From contig JACKPU010000006.1 in the NCBI GenBank assembly GCA_024233285.1, positions 1 to 64,000 on the forward strand: a stretch of 64,000 bases of DNA, in the 5' to 3' direction. This DNA comes from Opitutaceae bacterium. GTDB taxonomy: Bacteria; Verrucomicrobiota; Verrucomicrobiia; Opitutales; Opitutaceae. The notes below the pieces were generated by a model. The model was not told the origin of the DNA and ran no database searches. It saw only the letters and a program-made list of their open reading frames with translations. This document shows, piece by piece, positions 9,387 to 18,482 of this stretch (positions within the stretch are counted from its first letter, which is position 1; each line of letters opens with the position of its first letter). The position numbers and the translations under genes are program-made.

Positions 9387-9623
9387 ATGGCCAACTCAGC
9401 AGACAAATGGGCGGAAAACGCAGCAGGCAAGTTCTACGTCGATCAGCAATGCATCGACTGTGATCTCTGTCGCGAAACGGCTCCCGCTTTCTTCACCCGT
9501 CACGATGAGGGGGGCTACTCCTTTGTCCATAAGCAGCCGACCACCGAGGAAGAAATCAGCCTCTGCATGGAAGCACTCGAAGGCTGCCCGGTCGAAGCCA
9601 TCGGCAACGACGGCGACGCCTGA
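9387..9623 (+). CDS. Single-cluster ferredoxin
   Basis: A 78-residue acidic protein with CIDCDLC (CxxCxxC) near residues 22-28 and a distal Cys-Pro in EGCPVEAIG near residue 66, the pattern of a small [4Fe-4S] ferredoxin binding one cluster. It would be a cytoplasmic one-electron carrier. No redox partner is adjacent: it diverges from the rhomboid gene and is closed off by its own terminator. Confidence 0.92.
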   Translation: MANSADKWAENAAGKFYVDQQCIDCDLCRETAPAFFTRHDEGGYSFVHKQPTTEEEISLCMEALEGCPVEAIGNDGDA

Positions 9624-9653
9624 CTCACGGCGTAATCATCGCATCCTTTCATC

Positions 9654-9678
9654 AGCCCGGTTTACGCCGGGCTTTTTT
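9654..9678 (+). terminator. Intrinsic terminator after ferredoxin
   Basis: Stem AGCCCGG / CCGGGCT, loop TTTACG, followed by TTTTT, 30 bp after the ferredoxin stop. Confidence 0.9.
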
Positions 9679-9774
9679 GTGCCCGTAAGCCAGGTGGGTC
9701 TGATGGTTAATCAATTTGGGAATTAGAAATAACAATCCCTTGTTTTTCAGGCAAATCATGCTACGCGTGGGCCG

Positions 9775-11601
9775 ATGTTACGTTTGCGATGCGGAATCTT
9801 GGTGTTGTGCGCCACTTGGGTGCAGGCCCAGTCGGTGACTGACCTGCCCGAGTTGGTGGTGGATGCGCCGCGGGTGGCGAATCCTGCGCCGGTTGGCACT
9901 TACGCCATGCCGGTGTCGGCGTTGCGGTATGAACCGCTGGTGGACGTTCAGGGGCGTAATCTGGCCGAAGGGCAGGCTGATATCATCGTGCGGGGCGGTA
10001 TTTTCGAGAATACTGGGTTTCGGATCGGGGCGGTGACCTTGCTCGATCCCCAGACCGGTCACTATCTGGCCGAAATTCCCGTGGCGCCGGCGATGCTGGG
10101 GAATCCCACCGTGCGAACCGGTGTGGCGAATGCGCTTGCGAGCACCAATGTCACGGTCGGCACCATCGTCCATGGGTGGAAGCCGATTGTGGACGGTGGG
10201 CGGTTGTCGTTGGGCGCGGGCACGGATGATTTGCGGCGCGGCGATTTTTATCAGGGCGTGACGCGGACAGATTCCGTGAGGCGCACTTGGGCGGCGGATG
10301 TGGAATACGCGCGCTCCGTGGGCGATGGCAGTGTGACCTATGGCGATCATGATTTTCAACGGGTGGGTGGGCGCCTGCAGCTGCGCACCGCGGTGAGCCA
10401 GACCGATGTGTTTGCCGGTTATCAGGCCAAGTTCTTTGGGTGGCCCAACCTCTACACGCCGTTTGGGGTCTACGAAACGGAGAACCTGCAGACGACGCTC
10501 GCCGTGGCCAATCATCGCGTGGCCCGGGACCACGGCGGTCATGTTGAAGCCGGCGTGTATTACCGCCGCAACAAGGATGATTATGAATACAACCGGCTCG
10601 TGCCGGGACAATTCAACCCCTACCAACACGAAGGAAAAGTCACGGGATGGGCGATTGACGGACGTGAGGTGAACGGAGCTTGGACGGCCATTTATCGCGC
10701 CGAGGTGATATCCGACCGGCTGGAGAGCACCTCGCTGCGGTCGGGCCGCTACAATTCCCGCGAGCTCTACAAGGCATCCTTGGCGGCGGAGCGCGATTGG
10801 CCTGCGGCCACCGGCGGAGCTTGGACGGCTCAGCTTGGCGCGACGTGGGATGATTCGAATCGTGAGGGCGGACGCGTTTCGCCGCTGGGCAAGTTGGGCC
10901 GCCGATTTGCGGGTGAGGGCGCCTTGCGATCAGTCGCCCTGGAATACAGCGAATCGACGCAGCTCCCGACCTACACCGCATTGAATTCGTCCGCGACCTC
11001 CGGTCTTTTTCGTGGCAATCCCAATCTCGGCCGCACCATCAGTCGCAATCTTGAGCTCGGTGCGAGCATCCTGACGGGCGCATGGCAAATCGAGGCCGCG
11101 CTCTTTCAGCGCGAGGACGATGCGCTGGTCGATTGGACGTATGGCGCCAACGCGAACGCCCGTGAGGCCAACGCTGTGGACATCCGCACGACCGGCTTCG
11201 AAATTGTCGCGCGTCGCGACTTGGACCGCGTCTCGCTGACCTTCGGATATACGGCCTTGACCAAGGACGCTGACTACGGCCAAGCGAACGTGCAGGCGAG
11301 TTTCTATGCCTTGAATTATGCGAAGCATCGCCTGACTGCGGCGGTGGTCTGGCGGCTTGCACCGCGATGGGAGCTACGCATGGACAATGACGCACGGATC
11401 CAAGAGGAGAACCCTTTGCGTGTGGTCGGTGGCGACCACGCGCTGGACAGTGCGCTGGCCTTGGTTTGGCGGCCGGGAGCCGTCGGCGGGTTGGAACTCT
11501 CGCTGCAAGCGGACAACCTCTGGGATTCCGATTACCAGGAAGTGCCCGCCGTCCCCGCGGCGGGACGCCAGGTGGTTTTGAGCGCGAGCTACCGCTGGTA
11601 A
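9775..11601 (+). CDS. TonB-dependent outer-membrane receptor
   Basis: 608 residues with a signal peptide (MLRLRCGILVLCATWVQAQ). The plug domain spans about residues 25-135 and includes DIIVRGGIFENTGFRIG, the typical R-G pattern of TonB receptors. The rest is a beta-barrel of alternating strands ending in a C-terminal aromatic (SASYRW), the usual outer-membrane assembly signal. The size is close to BtuB-type cobalamin receptors, but the ligand cannot be assigned from sequence, and the 96 bp upstream show no recognisable cobalamin riboswitch. No TonB/ExbBD or ABC importer genes are adjacent. Confidence 0.85.
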   Translation: MLRLRCGILVLCATWVQAQSVTDLPELVVDAPRVANPAPVGTYAMPVSALRYEPLVDVQGRNLAEGQADIIVRGGIFENTGFRIGAVTLLDPQTGHYLAEIPVAPAMLGNPTVRTGVANALASTNVTVGTIVHGWKPIVDGGRLSLGAGTDDLRRGDFYQGVTRTDSVRRTWAADVEYARSVGDGSVTYGDHDFQRVGGRLQLRTAVSQTDVFAGYQAKFFGWPNLYTPFGVYETENLQTTLAVANHRVARDHGGHVEAGVYYRRNKDDYEYNRLVPGQFNPYQHEGKVTGWAIDGREVNGAWTAIYRAEVISDRLESTSLRSGRYNSRELYKASLAAERDWPAATGGAWTAQLGATWDDSNREGGRVSPLGKLGRRFAGEGALRSVALEYSESTQLPTYTALNSSATSGLFRGNPNLGRTISRNLELGASILTGAWQIEAALFQREDDALVDWTYGANANAREANAVDIRTTGFEIVARRDLDRVSLTFGYTALTKDADYGQANVQASFYALNYAKHRLTAAVVWRLAPRWELRMDNDARIQEENPLRVVGGDHALDSALALVWRPGAVGGLELSLQADNLWDSDYQEVPAVPAAGRQVVLSASYRW

Positions 11602-11645
11602 GGTTGCGGTTTGACAAGGGGCACCGCGCGCGGGTTTCTGCTCTC

Positions 11646-13697
11646 ATGCAGAACAATCCTCTTCTCGATGCCGGCTTTGAAATTCGTTGGCGGGCCATTG
11701 AACCGGCCCACGTTGAACCCGCGATCGCCACGGCCCTGACCGAGGCGGAAAGCGCAATCAAGGCCATCGCGACCCAGCCCCTTGATTCCGTGACCTATGA
11801 GAGCACCTTTGGTGCGCTGGAAAAGTCACGCGAACTGCTCGGCACGGCGTGGGGTTTGGTCACGCATCTGCAGTCGGTGGCCGACGGTCCGGCTTTGCGT
11901 GAGGCGCACAACCAGATGCTGCCAAAGGTCAGCGCGTTTTATGCGGGTGTGCCGCTCAACACCGAGCTATGGTCGCGATTGAAAGCGTTTGCGGAAACGC
12001 CGGCCGCTGCGCAGGTCACTGGTATTCATCGTCGCTTGATGGACGAGACGATGGCGGATTTTCGACAAGCGGGCGCGGACTTGCCGGCCGAAAAACGGCA
12101 ACGCCTCGAAGCGCTGCAATCCGAGCTCGCGCAGTTTACGCAAAAATATTCTGAGAACGTGCTCGATTCGACCAACGCTTGGGAACTCATCGTAACCGAC
12201 GAAGCGCGACTCAAAGGGCTGCCCGAGCATGCCAGGGTCGCGGCGCGTCGGAACGCCGAATCCAAGGGCAAGCCGGGGTGGCGGTTCACGCTGCATCAGC
12301 CGTCGATGGAACCGGTAATGACCTACGCGGAGGACGATTCATTGCGGCGCGAAGTGTGGGAGGGGGCCGGCACCATCGGCAGCAAGGCTCCGTATGATAA
12401 CAGCGAGTTGATTCGCCAGATTTTGAAGTTGCGCGCCGAAAAGGCCGCGCTGCTCGGCAAGGCCAATTTTGCCGACACCGAACTCGACCGCCGCATGGCG
12501 AAGACCGGGGCGAAGGCGCTGGCCTTTGTGGAGGATCTGCAAAAACGCGCCACGCCCGCGTTTCAAACCGACATCCGTGAGTTGGAAGAATTCAAGGCCA
12601 AGCAAACCGGGCGGCCGGCCGGGCATCTCGCGCCATGGGAAATATCATTCTGGTCGGAAAAGCTGCGGCAGGCGAAATACGCCTTTGATGAGGAAGAACT
12701 GCGGCCCTATTTCCCGATGGATCGGGTGATCTCGGGGCTTTTCGAATTGGTGAACCGCGTTTTCGGCCTGGTGGTCAAACCGCGGGCGCCGGGTGCGGTT
12801 GAGGTCTGGCATGACGAGGTGCTGTTCTACGATTTGTTCGACACCGCCGGGGTGCACTTGGGTTCGTTTTACTCGGACTGGCATCCGCGTGAATCCAAGC
12901 GTGGCGGTGCATGGATGAATTACCTGCGCACCGGCGGACCACAGCCCGATGGCACGCGCGCGCCGCATCTCGGACTGATCTGCGGCAACATGACGCCGCC
13001 GAGCGACGGCAAACCCGCGCTGCTGACCCACCGTGAAGTGGAGACCATTTTCCACGAATTCGGCCATTTGCTGCACCACTTGCTCGGCGAAGTGGAAGTG
13101 AAGTCGTTGAACGGCGTTAATGTCGCCTGGGACTTCGTGGAGCTGCCTTCCCAGATCATGGAAAACTGGTGCTGGGAGCGCGAGAGTCTCGACCTGTTTG
13201 CGCGCCATCACGAGACCGGCGCGACGATTCCCGAAGAGCTGTTCAGCAAGATGATCGCGGCGAAGAATTTCCGCTCGGCCACCGCCACGATGCGGCAGGT
13301 GAGCTTTGGGAAACTTGATTTGCTGTTCCATCTCAATACCGAGCGTTACCTGAATGCCGTCGACCTTGAGGCGACCATGCGGGCGGACATTGCGGATTGC
13401 CTGGCGCCGACCGAGCCGCCGTCGCCAACGATCATCCGGCGGTTCGGCCACATTTTCGGCGATCCGGTGGGTTATGCCGCGGGCTATTATTCTTACAAAT
13501 GGGCGGAGGTGCTGGATGCGGATGCCTTCACTCGTTTCAAACGCGAAGGCATTTTCAACCGGCAAACCGGCCGCGAATTCGTGGAGAAAATCCTGAGCCG
13601 CGGAAACTCGGCCGATCCGATGACGCTTTATCGCGACTTCATGGGCCGCGAACCCGATTTGCAGGCGTTGCTGCGACGCGCCGGACTGGCGGCGTGA
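11646..13697 (+). CDS. prlC: M3-family oligopeptidase (oligopeptidase A-like)
   Basis: Start set at the ATG at 11646 (MQNNPLLDAGFEIRW); the longer open frame upstream overlaps the receptor gene. 683 residues, the usual length for M3 thimet-type peptidases. The zinc site HEFGH lies in TIFHEFGHLLHHLLGE near residue 471, with the third ligand Glu in the following helix (SQIMENWCWE). No signal peptide, so a cytoplasmic enzyme that degrades short peptides and cleaved signal peptides. It ends 1 bp before the convergent membrane-protein gene. Confidence 0.94.
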   Translation: MQNNPLLDAGFEIRWRAIEPAHVEPAIATALTEAESAIKAIATQPLDSVTYESTFGALEKSRELLGTAWGLVTHLQSVADGPALREAHNQMLPKVSAFYAGVPLNTELWSRLKAFAETPAAAQVTGIHRRLMDETMADFRQAGADLPAEKRQRLEALQSELAQFTQKYSENVLDSTNAWELIVTDEARLKGLPEHARVAARRNAESKGKPGWRFTLHQPSMEPVMTYAEDDSLRREVWEGAGTIGSKAPYDNSELIRQILKLRAEKAALLGKANFADTELDRRMAKTGAKALAFVEDLQKRATPAFQTDIRELEEFKAKQTGRPAGHLAPWEISFWSEKLRQAKYAFDEEELRPYFPMDRVISGLFELVNRVFGLVVKPRAPGAVEVWHDEVLFYDLFDTAGVHLGSFYSDWHPRESKRGGAWMNYLRTGGPQPDGTRAPHLGLICGNMTPPSDGKPALLTHREVETIFHEFGHLLHHLLGEVEVKSLNGVNVAWDFVELPSQIMENWCWERESLDLFARHHETGATIPEELFSKMIAAKNFRSATATMRQVSFGKLDLLFHLNTERYLNAVDLEATMRADIADCLAPTEPPSPTIIRRFGHIFGDPVGYAAGYYSYKWAEVLDADAFTRFKREGIFNRQTGREFVEKILSRGNSADPMTLYRDFMGREPDLQALLRRAGLAA

Positions 13698-13698
13698 C

Positions 13699-14169
13699 TT
13701 ACTCGCCGAGAATGAAATACGCGACGACGCCGGCCACGTAACACGCGAGGCCGGCGACGAGCAGGCAGATTTCCGCAAAGAAAAGCCGCGTCTTGGCGTT
13801 GCGGTAAGTGAGCACGCGGGTGACGAATTGGAGCGGTGAATCGCCCTTGAACTGGGTGACCCAGCGGATGCGCAGACTCCCGCCGAGAATTAAAAGCGTG
13901 GAAGCCAGGGTAAACAGCAGCCCGGCGGCCATTGCTACGCGTGAAAACATGCCGGAAGCGGCGATCTTCGGGCCGGAAAATCCCGTGATGGTCAGCGTCA
14001 ACGTGGTGATGGTGAGCATCATTTGCGCGCGGGTTTGGAGCACGTTGAATTGCGTCATCAGCACCGCGATGGCACCTTTAAGTCCCTGTTCGCCTTGGGT
14101 CTCGAGCAATTGTCGCGCCTCGGCCTCGGGCGTCGGATGCAGGCTTTGGGATAAATCCGGATTTGCCAT
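13699..14169 (-). CDS. Small inner-membrane protein of unknown function
   Basis: 156 residues. After a soluble N-terminus of about 40 residues with a helix (TPEAEARQLLETQGEQGLKG) come three hydrophobic segments near residues 50-70, 78-98 and 130-153. I do not recognise a family with confidence. The gene converges with the M3 peptidase gene with one base between them and diverges from the cupin gene, so it has its own promoter in the 48-bp gap. Confidence 0.65.
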   Translation of the reverse strand: MANPDLSQSLHPTPEAEARQLLETQGEQGLKGAIAVLMTQFNVLQTRAQMMLTITTLTLTITGFSGPKIAASGMFSRVAMAAGLLFTLASTLLILGGSLRIRWVTQFKGDSPLQFVTRVLTYRNAKTRLFFAEICLLVAGLACYVAGVVAYFILGE

Positions 14170-14217
14170 TTACAGCGCCAGCATGGGTGCGCATTTAACA
14201 CCTTTCCATTCCAAATT

Positions 14218-14670
14218 ATGATCATCGCAGACATTGCCAATATTCCCGGACGCACCTTTCCGGCGCGTCGTTATGGCCGCGGTCTGGTCGGTAACGGCCC
14301 GCAGCCCATCAAATCCGATAATTTCTCCATGGGCTACGTGGTCCTTGAGCCCAATGGCGGTCAAGTGCCGTGGCACAACCAACCACAGGAGGAGGTTTAT
14401 ATGATTCTCCAAGGTCGCGGCGAAATGTGCGTCGATACCGAGAAACAAGAGATCACCGCCGGCCAGATGGTCTACATGCCGCCGGGCAAATTTCACCAGC
14501 TCACCAATATCGGCGACACGCCGTTGCACATGATGTATTGCTACGTGCCGGGTGGAGACGTGGCCCACTGGCGCCAAGAGCTCGATGGCACCTTGCCGCG
14601 TGCGGGCGAGGGCGACGTGCCGCCTCTGCCGCCGGGCGCCCAGCCGCAGTGCACCAAGGCGGCGGAGTAA
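14218..14670 (+). CDS. Cupin-fold protein
   Basis: 150 residues with one cupin barrel. Motif 1 is VPWHNQPQEEVYMILQGRGE (His and Glu metal ligands) and motif 2 is PPGKFHQLTNIGDTPLHMMY (His ligand). The metal site looks intact, so it may be a small-molecule isomerase or dioxygenase or only a binder; nothing fixes the substrate. The C-terminal 25 residues are Pro-rich. It precedes the carbohydrate-type genes and has its own terminator. Confidence 0.82.
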   Translation: MIIADIANIPGRTFPARRYGRGLVGNGPQPIKSDNFSMGYVVLEPNGGQVPWHNQPQEEVYMILQGRGEMCVDTEKQEITAGQMVYMPPGKFHQLTNIGDTPLHMMYCYVPGGDVAHWRQELDGTLPRAGEGDVPPLPPGAQPQCTKAAE

Positions 14671-14694
14671 TCAATCCGCCCTTTCATTTCCACC

Positions 14695-14720
14695 AGCCCC
14701 GGAGCAATCCGGGGCTTTTT
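14695..14720 (+). terminator. Intrinsic terminator after the cupin gene
   Basis: Stem AGCCCCGGA / TCCGGGGCT, loop GCAA, then TTTT. It lies against the 3' end of the convergent AraC gene. Confidence 0.9.
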
Positions 14721-15492
14721 AGTTTTTGTCGCGAAAAGCGCTCGGGCTGCGACCGGTCTGCCGGCGAAACCAACGGGCGAAGTAATTGGGATCTTCAAAA
14801 CCGGCGCGCACCGAGGCCTCGGCGATCGAAGCTTCCTCGCGCAAAGCGCGTTGGGCGGAGGCCAAGCGCAGGCGGTTGCGCATCGCGCGCAGACCGAGCC
14901 CGGTCTCATGTTTGAGCCGGCGGGTGAGGTGATCGGGATGGTAGCCGGTTTGCCGGGCGACTTCCGACAACGCGGTCGTCGCGTTTAACAACGGTCGCAC
15001 CTTTTCAAATAGTTGCGGCGCGGGCGGGGGAGTCGGGGCGACCGGACTGTGACCGAGCAGTCGGGCGATGACCGCGAGGATCGGCGCGTAGTCGGCCAGC
15101 GTCAGCCGGCCCTTGGGCGGAACTTGGGCGAGCAACCCATGCAGTTCGTGCAGGGTTTCCGGTGGCAGGCGGCGATGCAGCGTGCGCGGTTTGGGGCTGT
15201 CCTTGACCTCGTAATCGAGCACCAAGCAAACCGGACGGCTCGTTTCCAAGGCGGTGAACCCGTGCGGCGTGCCCGCCGGGATGATGAACAAATCACCGGG
15301 GTGGGCATGGCGCTGGCGCCGGTTGACGGTTTGCAGGCCTTCGCCGGTCAGAAACAGGATGAGTTGCGTGTAATCGTGCCGGTGCGTGCTGACCTCGGTG
15401 TCGCGATGCCGGTTGAGCTGGAGTTTGCGCAGCACGAAACCCAAAGCATGGATCTCAATTTTTTGGATAAGGATGGGGCTCCAGGCAGGCAT
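14719..15492 (-). CDS. AraC-family regulator with N-terminal cupin sensor
   Basis: 257 residues. The N-terminal 140 residues are an AraC-type cupin (HRHDYTQLILFLTGEG, then HPGDLFIIPAGTPHGF) that would bind a sugar or similar effector. The C-terminal 100 residues hold two helix-turn-helix units (LSEVARQTGYHPDHLTRRLK and IAEASVRAGFEDPNYFARWF). It diverges from the Gfo/Idh gene. Tandem 15-bp direct repeats begin at the base next to its start codon, so it probably controls both itself and the divergent dehydrogenase. Confidence 0.9.
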   Translation of the reverse strand: MPAWSPILIQKIEIHALGFVLRKLQLNRHRDTEVSTHRHDYTQLILFLTGEGLQTVNRRQRHAHPGDLFIIPAGTPHGFTALETSRPVCLVLDYEVKDSPKPRTLHRRLPPETLHELHGLLAQVPPKGRLTLADYAPILAVIARLLGHSPVAPTPPPAPQLFEKVRPLLNATTALSEVARQTGYHPDHLTRRLKHETGLGLRAMRNRLRLASAQRALREEASIAEASVRAGFEDPNYFARWFRRQTGRSPSAFRDKN

Positions 15493-15555
15493 GTCGGAAT
15501 TGTGCTATCAAAAGTCGGAACTGTTCTAACGCAAGCCCGGGCGGCAAGGTAAACT
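15493..15555. promoter_or_regulatory. Tandem AraC half-sites and promoter of the divergent Gfo/Idh gene
   Basis: GTCGGAATTGTGCTA (15493-15507) and GTCGGAACTGTTCTA (15514-15528) match at 13 of 15 positions and start 21 bp apart, two helical turns, as for AraC I1/I2 half-sites. A -10-like TAAACT lies at 15550-15555; a 17-bp spacer puts the -35 at 15527-15532, touching the second half-site as in class II activation. The sites are seen; the regulatory role is inferred. Confidence 0.6.
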
Positions 15556-15586
15556 CAAGTTTTTCTCCAACCCCTCGTTTCCCACT

Positions 15587-16735
15587 ATGACTACACATAA
15601 AGTCGGTATTATCATGAACGGCGTCACCGGCCGCATGGGCACCAACCAGCATCTGATCCGCTCGATCAAGGCGATCATTGATCAAGGCGGCGTTAAGCTA
15701 AGCGATTCCGAGGTGATCATGCCCGATCCGATCCTCGTCGGGCGCAGCGAGACCAAGCTCGCCGCGCTGGCTGCCCGCACTGGCGTCAAGCGCTACACGA
15801 CTGATCTGGACGCCGCTTTGGCGGATCCGAACAATCAGATTTACTTCGACGCGACCCTGACCGGCCAACGCCCAATCGGAGTGCGCAAGGCGATCGCCGC
15901 CAAGAAGCACGTTTATTGCGAAAAGCCCACCGCCACGACTTCCGCGGAAGCCGTCGCTCTCGCCAAAGAGGTCGAAGCCGCCGGCCTCAAACATGGCGTC
16001 GTGCAGGACAAGCTCTGGCTGCCCGGCCTTGTGAAGCTGAAGTGGCTCATGGACCAAGGATTTTTCGGCAAGATCCTCTCCGTGCGCGGCGAGTTCGGCT
16101 ACTGGGTTTTCACCGGCGAACACGAGAAGCTGCAACGCCCGTCGTGGAACTACCGCAAGGAAGAGGATGGCGGCATCATCGTCGACATGATCTGCCATTG
16201 GCAGTATGTCATTCAGAACCTCTTCGGTGACATCAAGAGCCTGACCTGCCTGGGCGCGACCCATATTCCGCAACGGTGGGACGAAGCCGGCAAACCCTAC
16301 AAGTGCACCGCCGACGACGCCGCTTACGCGACGTTTGAACTCACGAACGGCGTGGTCTGTCACTTCAACTCCTCATGGGCGACCCGCGTGGACCGGGACG
16401 ATCTGCTCACTCTGCATGTTGATGGCACGCACGGCACCGCCGTGGCCGGTCTGCGCGATTGCAAAGCCCAGTCCATCGCCGCGACGCCGCGCTGTGTCTG
16501 GAATCCGGACGTCGACAGCCCGATCAAATACAAGGACGGCTGGGTGCGCGTGCCGGACCAAGGCGTTTACGACAATGCGTTCAAGATCGAATGGGAACTG
16601 TTCCTCCGCCACGTGGTGAAGGACGAGCCCTTCCAGTGGAATCTGTTCGAAGGCGCCAAGGGCGTGCAGCTCGCCGAACTCGGTCTCCAATCATGGGCCG
16701 AGCGCAAGTGGGTCGACGTCAAGCCGCTGGCCTGA
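15587..16735 (+). CDS. Gfo/Idh/MocA-family oxidoreductase
   Basis: 382 residues. The N-terminal Rossmann domain binds NAD(P) (VGIIMNGVTGRMGTNQ), and the family's EKP motif is present as HVYCEKPTATTSAEA near residue 110, carrying the Lys that contributes to catalysis. The C-terminal alpha/beta domain shapes the sugar site (FGKILSVRGEFGYWVF). It oxidises or reduces a sugar or polyol hydroxyl; the substrate is unknown. No signal peptide, cytoplasmic. It is divergent from the AraC regulator, which is likely to activate it, and followed by a strong terminator, so it forms a single-gene transcript. Confidence 0.9.
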   Translation: MTTHKVGIIMNGVTGRMGTNQHLIRSIKAIIDQGGVKLSDSEVIMPDPILVGRSETKLAALAARTGVKRYTTDLDAALADPNNQIYFDATLTGQRPIGVRKAIAAKKHVYCEKPTATTSAEAVALAKEVEAAGLKHGVVQDKLWLPGLVKLKWLMDQGFFGKILSVRGEFGYWVFTGEHEKLQRPSWNYRKEEDGGIIVDMICHWQYVIQNLFGDIKSLTCLGATHIPQRWDEAGKPYKCTADDAAYATFELTNGVVCHFNSSWATRVDRDDLLTLHVDGTHGTAVAGLRDCKAQSIAATPRCVWNPDVDSPIKYKDGWVRVPDQGVYDNAFKIEWELFLRHVVKDEPFQWNLFEGAKGVQLAELGLQSWAERKWVDVKPLA

Positions 16736-16759
16736 GTCCGACTACTGCAAGGTTTTGCG

Positions 16760-16793
16760 AATGCCGCGGAGTTTATAACTCCGCGGCATTTTT
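16760..16793 (+). terminator. Strong intrinsic terminator after the Gfo/Idh gene
   Basis: A perfect 14-bp stem AATGCCGCGGAGTT / AACTCCGCGGCATT with loop TAT, followed by TTT. Confidence 0.9.
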
Positions 16794-16859
16794 CCATCTG
16801 GACCGGTTCGACTTGCAACTCGGTGGAAGTGGTTAAGTTAGGCACAACCCATTTCTCAC

Positions 16860-17558
16860 ATGCTCATCTGGATCATTCTGATTATCATTCCCATGTTGTT
16901 CGGCCTGTATGCGCAGTCGCGCATTCAACGTGCTTACAACAAGAACGTCCGCATCGGCTCCCGTGGTCGCATCACGGGGCGCGAGGCTGCCGAGGCCGTC
17001 ATGCGTTCGGCCGGTATCAACGATGTTGAAATCATTCAGGTGCCCGGTCAGCTGACCGATCACTACGATCCGATTCACAAGCGGCTGGCGTTGTCGGAGA
17101 TGAACTATCGTGGCACCAGCCTCGCGGCATTGGGCGTGGCCGCGCACGAAGCCGGTCATGCGATTCAGCATAAGGTCGGCTATTCCATGATGACCGTCCG
17201 CCAGACCATGGCGCCGGCCACGCAGATCGCCGCGAGCATTTCGAATTACGTGATCATCGGCGGCATCCTGCTGCTGACCTTCGCGGGCTCGGCGATGGGT
17301 TACAACCTGCTAACACTCGGCGCGGTCGCGCTGGGAGTGATCGTGCTCTTCCAACTGGTGACTCTGCCGGTCGAGTTCGACGCGAGTCGTCGCGCCAAGG
17401 CCCAGCTCGTCAATCTCGGCATCATTGATCGCGATGAAATGCCGGGCGTTAACGAGACGCTGGATGCCGCGGCGCTGACCTATGTGGCTGCGTTCGTGGC
17501 GGCCTTGGGATCGCTCCTGCACATCCTGATGATCCTCGCCGGTGGACGCCGCGACTGA
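16860..17558 (+). CDS. YugP-type membrane zinc metallopeptidase
   Basis: 232 residues. It opens with a membrane helix (MLIWIILIIIPMLFGLYAQ), has the zinc motif HEAGHAIQH in VAAHEAGHAIQH near residue 97, two or three further membrane helices (about residues 125-165), and a final helix near 205-228. This is the architecture of the neutral zinc metallopeptidase family PF04298 (Bacillus YugP); cellular substrates of that family are poorly known. The sequence TAAGTT at 16834-16839 upstream could be part of its promoter. Closed by a perfect palindromic terminator. Confidence 0.9.
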   Translation: MLIWIILIIIPMLFGLYAQSRIQRAYNKNVRIGSRGRITGREAAEAVMRSAGINDVEIIQVPGQLTDHYDPIHKRLALSEMNYRGTSLAALGVAAHEAGHAIQHKVGYSMMTVRQTMAPATQIAASISNYVIIGGILLLTFAGSAMGYNLLTLGAVALGVIVLFQLVTLPVEFDASRRAKAQLVNLGIIDRDEMPGVNETLDAAALTYVAAFVAALGSLLHILMILAGGRRD

Positions 17559-17570
17559 GGTCAATTTCGC

Positions 17571-17601
17571 AAAAACGACCGGGAATTCCCGGTCGTTTTT
17601 T
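17571..17601. terminator. Bidirectional palindromic terminator
   Basis: The 28-bp stretch from 17572 is a perfect palindrome: AAAACGACCGGGAA followed by its complement, ending in TTTTTT. It serves the YugP-like gene and, on the other strand, the convergent epimerase gene. Confidence 0.88.
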
Positions 17602-17620
17602 GTGCCCGGCGGGCGGGGCC

Positions 17621-18457
17621 TTACCTCAACGAATTGCGGATAAACGAGAGACCGTCGCGGTAAACATCCTCCGGGGCGGCGAACAAGTCGCGCCAGACGC
17701 GGGTGGCGGCGGCCAGATCGGGCAGGGCGCGGCCGAAGGCCTCGATCACGAGCCAGCGGTCATAATTGAGCTGCTTGAGCGTGGCAAAGGTGTCCGGCCA
17801 GTTGACTTGGCCGGTGCCCGGCGTGCCGCGATCGTTCTCGCTCAGGTGCACGTGCACGAGGTGTTCTCCGCACGCCGCCAGCGGCGCGACGGACTTTTCC
17901 TCAATGTGAGCGTGAAACGTATCCCACATCATGCCGCAGGCCGGGTGATTGACCTCGCCAACCCAGCGCGCCGTATCGGCGGCCGTGGTCAGGAAATAGT
18001 TTTCAAAGCGGTTGAGATATTCAATTGCGAGTGTGACGCCGCGATCCTGAGCGTAAGGCGCGATTTTTTGAAAGGTCTCGATGCCGCGCAACTGTTCGTC
18101 GCGGGTCGGTGCGGTGCCGCTGAAAACGCCGAGGGGCGAATGGAGCGGTCCGCAAAGCACTTCGGCGCCAAACTCCGCGCAGCGGTCCAGCACCCATTGC
18201 AGGCGATCAACCGCAGCCTGGCGGATTTTCGCGTCCGGACTGATGGGACTGGCCTCGGGTGACATGACGGTCACCGCCGTGCTGCCCAGGCCGAGATCGC
18301 GCAGTTTGTGTCCGAGCGATTTATAGGCCTCGGAACTGCCTTCGAAGACGGGGACTTCCACGCCGTCGTAGCCGGTTTTCTTCAAATCCACGAGCAGCGG
18401 ATCGTGTGCCTCGGTTACCTGGGCGGTCCAAAGCAGGAGGTTCATGCCGATTTTCAT
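17621..18457 (-). CDS. TIM-barrel sugar epimerase/isomerase (D-tagatose/D-allulose 3-epimerase-like)
   Basis: 278 residues, an AP-endonuclease-2/xylose-isomerase-like TIM barrel. The four metal ligands expected for ketose 3-epimerases can be traced: Glu in TLAIEYLNRF, Asp in GMMWDTFHAH, His in HVHLSENDRG and Glu in WLVIEAFGRA. It should epimerise a ketose or a related sugar acid; substrate specificity is inferred from family only. The gene lies downstream of the FG-GAP and Gfo/Idh genes on the same strand, but a pair of inverted hairpin repeats separates it from them. Confidence 0.85.
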   Translation of the reverse strand: MKIGMNLLLWTAQVTEAHDPLLVDLKKTGYDGVEVPVFEGSSEAYKSLGHKLRDLGLGSTAVTVMSPEASPISPDAKIRQAAVDRLQWVLDRCAEFGAEVLCGPLHSPLGVFSGTAPTRDEQLRGIETFQKIAPYAQDRGVTLAIEYLNRFENYFLTTAADTARWVGEVNHPACGMMWDTFHAHIEEKSVAPLAACGEHLVHVHLSENDRGTPGTGQVNWPDTFATLKQLNYDRWLVIEAFGRALPDLAAATRVWRDLFAAPEDVYRDGLSFIRNSLR

Positions 18458-18482
18458 TTGGGGTATGGGGTTTGGGGGATTG

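Noticed and set aside
9680..9774. A cobalamin riboswitch in front of the TonB-dependent receptor
   Set aside because: The gap is only about 95 bp and no B12 box or matching arms could be found.
9347..11616. TTGACA boxes at 9347-9352 and 11611-11616 as promoters of the ferredoxin and M3 peptidase genes
   Set aside because: They lie only 35-40 bp before the start codons, and no convincing -10 follows; transcripts would be nearly leaderless. Not strong enough to list.
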